NCBI GenBank assembly: GCA_043738095.1 | Contig: JAYSZI010000049.1 | Span: 1-19,101, forward strand | Reading direction: 5' to 3' | From: Lysobacter_K sp043738095 | GTDB lineage: Bacteria > Pseudomonadota > Gammaproteobacteria > Xanthomonadales > Xanthomonadaceae | DNA length: 19,101 bases | The notes under the pieces: generated by a model | The model's database searches: none | What the model saw: the letters and a program-made list of their open reading frames with translations, nothing else | Told to the model about the DNA's origin: nothing | Position numbers and translations under genes: made by a program | In this document: positions 16,507 to 19,101 of the stretch, piece after piece | Layout: every line of letters starts with the position of its first letter | Numbering within the stretch: position 1 is the first letter of the stretch

Positions 16507-16998
16507 GATGCTATTTAATGCGAGTGGAAAGCGGCCATCGTCGCACGCGACATGTCCCGCGGCGATCGGGATGCCGTCGTGGCGGTGGGGGGCGGAGATG
16601 GGCGCGCCCTCGACCATGATCCGCTGGTCACCGACGAGGCGCTCGATGCGGCCCGCGCAGCAGCGAGGCATGGCTTTCTGTCGGCAATCGCCGATCTCGT
16701 CGAGGAGCAACGTCCCGCGCGGAGCCATCCCGCCGCGGCCCACTGGCGCGCCCGCGCGGCCATCGCATCGCCATCGTAGCCAAACAGTCGGCGCGGACGA
16801 GCGAGTCCATGCGGGAGCGCGCTGCAGCTGATCCCCCACGTACGCAGTACACAGCCGACGACTACGGTGCACCGCCATCGCGCCCCGTGCCTTGCCGTGC
16901 CGGGCTCACCAATGAGCAATACCGGAGCCAAAGTCGTCACGGTTGAGCGCGGGGTGCGCCTCAACGCCTGTATCGGCGCGCCCTCTCCGTCGCTGGAG
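16507..16998 (-). pseudogene. frameshifted remnant of a sigma-54-dependent activator ATPase
   Basis: Read on the minus strand in two alternating frames, this stretch carries ordered motifs of the NtrC/AcoR-type AAA+ domain. LAPVLLIGEPGT is a broken Walker A at about 16891-16935: adding one G near 16894 restores GEPGTGK and moves into the next frame, reading RGAMAVHR. ISCSALPHGLARPRRLFGYDGDA, in the first frame, corresponds to the NCAALPE...ELFGYE region. GRAGAPVGRGG...RGTLLLDEIGD, back in the second frame, contains Walker B at 16687-16716. IERLVGDQRIMVEGAPISAPHRH and GRFPLALN match later AAA+ motifs. The GAFTGA loop is not recognisable. The domain stops at the oxygenase start, so the rest of the AAA+ domain and any Fis-type HTH are gone. 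At least three frame changes argue for a dead gene. Confidence 0.72.
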
Positions 16999-17066
16999 CG
17001 ATGCCGTGGCAGTGCGGACCACAACCTGCGTACCGAGCGAAGCAGCGCACCGATGCAAGCACCCGA

Positions 17067-18152
17067 TCAGGCCGCGACGTCGTGCTCGCGGTGATAGCGC
17101 ACTGCCGCCTCGACCTCGCTTTTCGAGCCCAGGAACACCGGCACGCGTTGGTGCAAGTGGGTGGGTTCCACCTCCATCAGGCGCATGCGGCCGGTGCTGG
17201 CGCCGCCGCCGGCCTGTTCGACTAGGAAGCTCATCGGGTTGGCTTCATACAGCAAGCGCAGCTTGCCGCCCTGCTCGGTGCACTTGGCATCGAGTGGGTA
17301 CATGAAAATGCCGCCGCGAGTAAGGATGCGGTGCACGTCAGCGACCATCGAGGCCACCCAGCGCATGTTGAAATCCTTTCCGCGCGGGCCGTCCTGGCCG
17401 GCCAGCAGATCGCCGACATACGCCTGCATCGGCGCCTGCCAATGGCGCTGGTTGGATAGGTTGACGGCGAACTCCTTCGTCTCCGCTGGAATCGCCATAC
17501 CGCGCGTGGTCAGCATGAACGTGCCCACTTCGCGGTCCAGGGTGAACGCGTGGGTACCGTTGCCGACGGTCAGCACCAGCATCGTGCTGGGGCCATACGT
17601 GGTGTAGCCCGCGCAGACCTGATCGGTGCCCGGTTGCAGGTAGTGCTTGTCGGCGGCCGTGGTCACGCCATCGGGGCAACGCAGCACCGAGAAGATCGTG
17701 CCGACCGAGATGTTGACGTCGATATTGGACGAACCGTCCAGCGGATCGAACAGCAACAAGTAGTTGCCGCGCGGCGTCGCGTCACACATCGGTTGGCTGT
17801 GCTCCATCTCCTCCGAGGCCATGCCGGCGAGGTGGCCGCCCCAGGCATTGGCCTCGAGCAGCACATCGTTTGCTATGACGTCGAGTTTCTTCTGCGCCTC
17901 GCCTTGGACGTTGATGCTGGCCGAGCCGGGGTGGCCGGCCTCGCCAAGGACGCCGCCCAAGGCGCCCTTGCCGACCGCGATCGAAATTGTCTTGCAGGCG
18001 CGCGCGACGACTTCGATCAGCAGCCGCAGGTCCGGGCTGATGCGGCCGCCGCGCTGCTCCTCGATCAGGTAACGGGTCAGGGACACGGATCCGGTGGGGA
18101 CCGGCGGTGACAGATTCGGCATGGGCGAGGGCAGTCGGTGGGGGTGCGCCAT
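17067..18152 (-). CDS. fbp: fructose-1,6-bisphosphatase class I
   Basis: 361-residue cytoplasmic enzyme that hydrolyses fructose 1,6-bisphosphate to fructose 6-phosphate in gluconeogenesis. Family signatures include VSLTRYLIEEQ at the start of the fold, NVQGEAQKKLDVIANDVLLE, ASEEME, the metal-binding LFDPLDGSSNIDVNISVGTIF (about 135-155), YGPSTMLVLTVGNGTHAFTLD, GKDFNMRWVASMVADVHRIL, RGGIFMYP and HQRVPVFLGSK. Starts at GTG 18158, ATG 18152 and ATG 18122 are in frame; none has a strong Shine-Dalgarno. I chose 18152, though 18122 is closer to the usual family N-terminus. Length is slightly above the usual about 335 because of this leader. It is downstream of a small helical protein gene on the same strand (about 69 bp gap), probably co-transcribed. 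Confidence 0.94.
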   Translation of the reverse strand: MAHPHRLPSPMPNLSPPVPTGSVSLTRYLIEEQRGGRISPDLRLLIEVVARACKTISIAVGKGALGGVLGEAGHPGSASINVQGEAQKKLDVIANDVLLEANAWGGHLAGMASEEMEHSQPMCDATPRGNYLLLFDPLDGSSNIDVNISVGTIFSVLRCPDGVTTAADKHYLQPGTDQVCAGYTTYGPSTMLVLTVGNGTHAFTLDREVGTFMLTTRGMAIPAETKEFAVNLSNQRHWQAPMQAYVGDLLAGQDGPRGKDFNMRWVASMVADVHRILTRGGIFMYPLDAKCTEQGGKLRLLYEANPMSFLVEQAGGGASTGRMRLMEVEPTHLHQRVPVFLGSKSEVEAAVRYHREHDVAA

Positions 18153-18221
18153 TGTCACCGATAGGATCGTCGGCGATAGGTGTGCGCACTCAAACCGCGG
18201 CCGTGCTCCGGCGCGGTGACT

Positions 18222-18572
18222 TCAGGCCGCGCGCAGCGCCGACGCGCGGTTGGCCTGGCGGCGCACCTTCGCCGCGAGGATCGCGCGCGCCATCGCCAGC
18301 ATATGTAGCGGCGCGGCGGGCTCGGCCGCGTCCATCGCCCGCCGTGACGCATCGGCGGCATCTTCGGCGGCGATCGCGCCGTCTTCGTCGAGCATCGCGC
18401 GCATAACGCGCACGTGTGCTGCCAGCAGGCGATCCAGCACCGGGTCCGGCCCGCGGCCTGCACAACGGATCCCGCGCGCCATGGTGGCGTCGAAGCGGGC
18501 CATTTCCTGCAGCAGTTCTTCGGCGGAGAAGTCCATGGCGGCCCCGGTGGCGGAATGAGGCGGCATCATCCA
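18222..18572 (-). CDS. small Ala-rich helical protein of unknown function
   Basis: 116-residue hypothetical protein, predicted soluble and all-helical, with no signal peptide, membrane helix or motif I recognise. It has an acidic middle (LDEDGAIAAEDAADASRRAMDAAE) and a basic C-terminus (KVRRQANRASALRAA). The start at 18572 is supported by a strong Shine-Dalgarno, AGGAG seven bases upstream. An alternative ATG at 18536 (MDFSAEELLQEMARFD) is in frame. It sits between fbp (downstream, same strand) and dinB (divergent, 83 bp). The good ribosome binding site and a composition unlike a random antisense frame favour a real gene. Confidence 0.6.
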   Translation of the reverse strand, partial: WMMPPHSATGAAMDFSAEELLQEMARFDATMARGIRCAGRGPDPVLDRLLAAHVRVMRAMLDEDGAIAAEDAADASRRAMDAAEPAAPLHMLAMARAILAAKVRRQANRASALRAA

Positions 18573-18655
18573 GCCGCTCCTGTGACTACGGGGTATACAA
18601 GGTCCGGAGGCCACGGAGGCGTGGCGCTAGAATTCGCCGATCCCGGCTCACGCCG

Positions 18656-19101
<446 letters not shown>

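Noticed and set aside
15775..16878. A 367-codon open frame that could be read as an ATPase-oxygenase fusion
   Set aside because: The upstream third is a frameshifted fragment of a sigma-54 activator domain lacking a coherent fold; the oxygenase homology begins at the ATG at 16506.
16867..17094. Plus-strand open frames between the oxygenase and fbp
   Set aside because: They are opposite the sigma-54 activator remnant, have no domain or ribosome binding site, and are explained as shadows.
18573..18655. Possible LexA/SOS box upstream of dinB
   Set aside because: I looked for CTGT-N8-ACAG and TTAG-type palindromes and found no credible match; CTGTGACTACGG does not have the second half-site.

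Overview
The window is high-GC and gene-dense, and it looks like the chromosome of a gammaproteobacterium of the Xanthomonadaceae/Lysobacter type (order Lysobacterales). Three things point there: a GyrB with the long gammaproteobacterial C-terminal insertion; the gene order gyrB ... tonB-exbB-exbD-exbD-(exbD)-pdxJ, which from memory matches the origin-proximal region of Xanthomonas; and a composite palindromic intergenic repeat of a type I recall from Lysobacter and Xanthomonas genomes. The gyrB neighbourhood suggests the window lies close to the chromosomal origin, but dnaA/dnaN/oriC are not in view. No rRNA, tRNA, CRISPR array, insertion sequence or prophage gene is visible.

Layout. 1-1966 is the 3' part of gyrB. 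2196-4334 holds two envelope genes, an M48 metalloprotease lipoprotein and a secreted TPR protein. 4372-6953 is a tonB-exbB-exbD1-exbD2 unit with a recognisable promoter at its head and a strong intrinsic terminator at its tail. 7189-7590 is a third exbD, beyond that terminator, converging on pdxJ. 7595-10329 on the minus strand carries cls-type cardiolipin synthase, a small two-helix membrane protein and pdxJ. 10367-11470 is a PA0069-type radical SAM protein.

11471-12092 is a gene-free stretch filled by repeats: two inverted copies of a ~160-bp hairpin-rich unit, flanked by two unrelated 8-bp tandem repeats. 12093-13904 (minus) is an SLC13-type permease with two TrkA-C domains. It is divergent from a soluble PAS histidine kinase whose gene overlaps a single-domain Rcp1-like response regulator (13975-15586). 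15775-16506 (minus) is a 2OG-Fe(II) oxygenase, and directly upstream of it is a frameshifted remnant of a sigma-54 activator ATPase. Class I fructose-1,6-bisphosphatase and a small helical protein follow on the minus strand, then the 5' part of dinB on the plus strand at the window end.

How the parts work together: the Ton unit energises outer-membrane TonB-dependent transport, and the M48/TPR pair probably serves outer-membrane maintenance. cls supplies cardiolipin, pdxJ supplies vitamin B6, fbp is gluconeogenic, and the kinase/regulator pair is a signalling cassette without its own DNA-binding output. I do not see a convincing new multi-gene system. The most interesting signals are the inverted composite repeat with its tandem-repeat flanks, the decayed sigma-54 activator running in frame into the oxygenase, the third exbD behind a terminator, and altered signature residues in the permease and the oxygenase.
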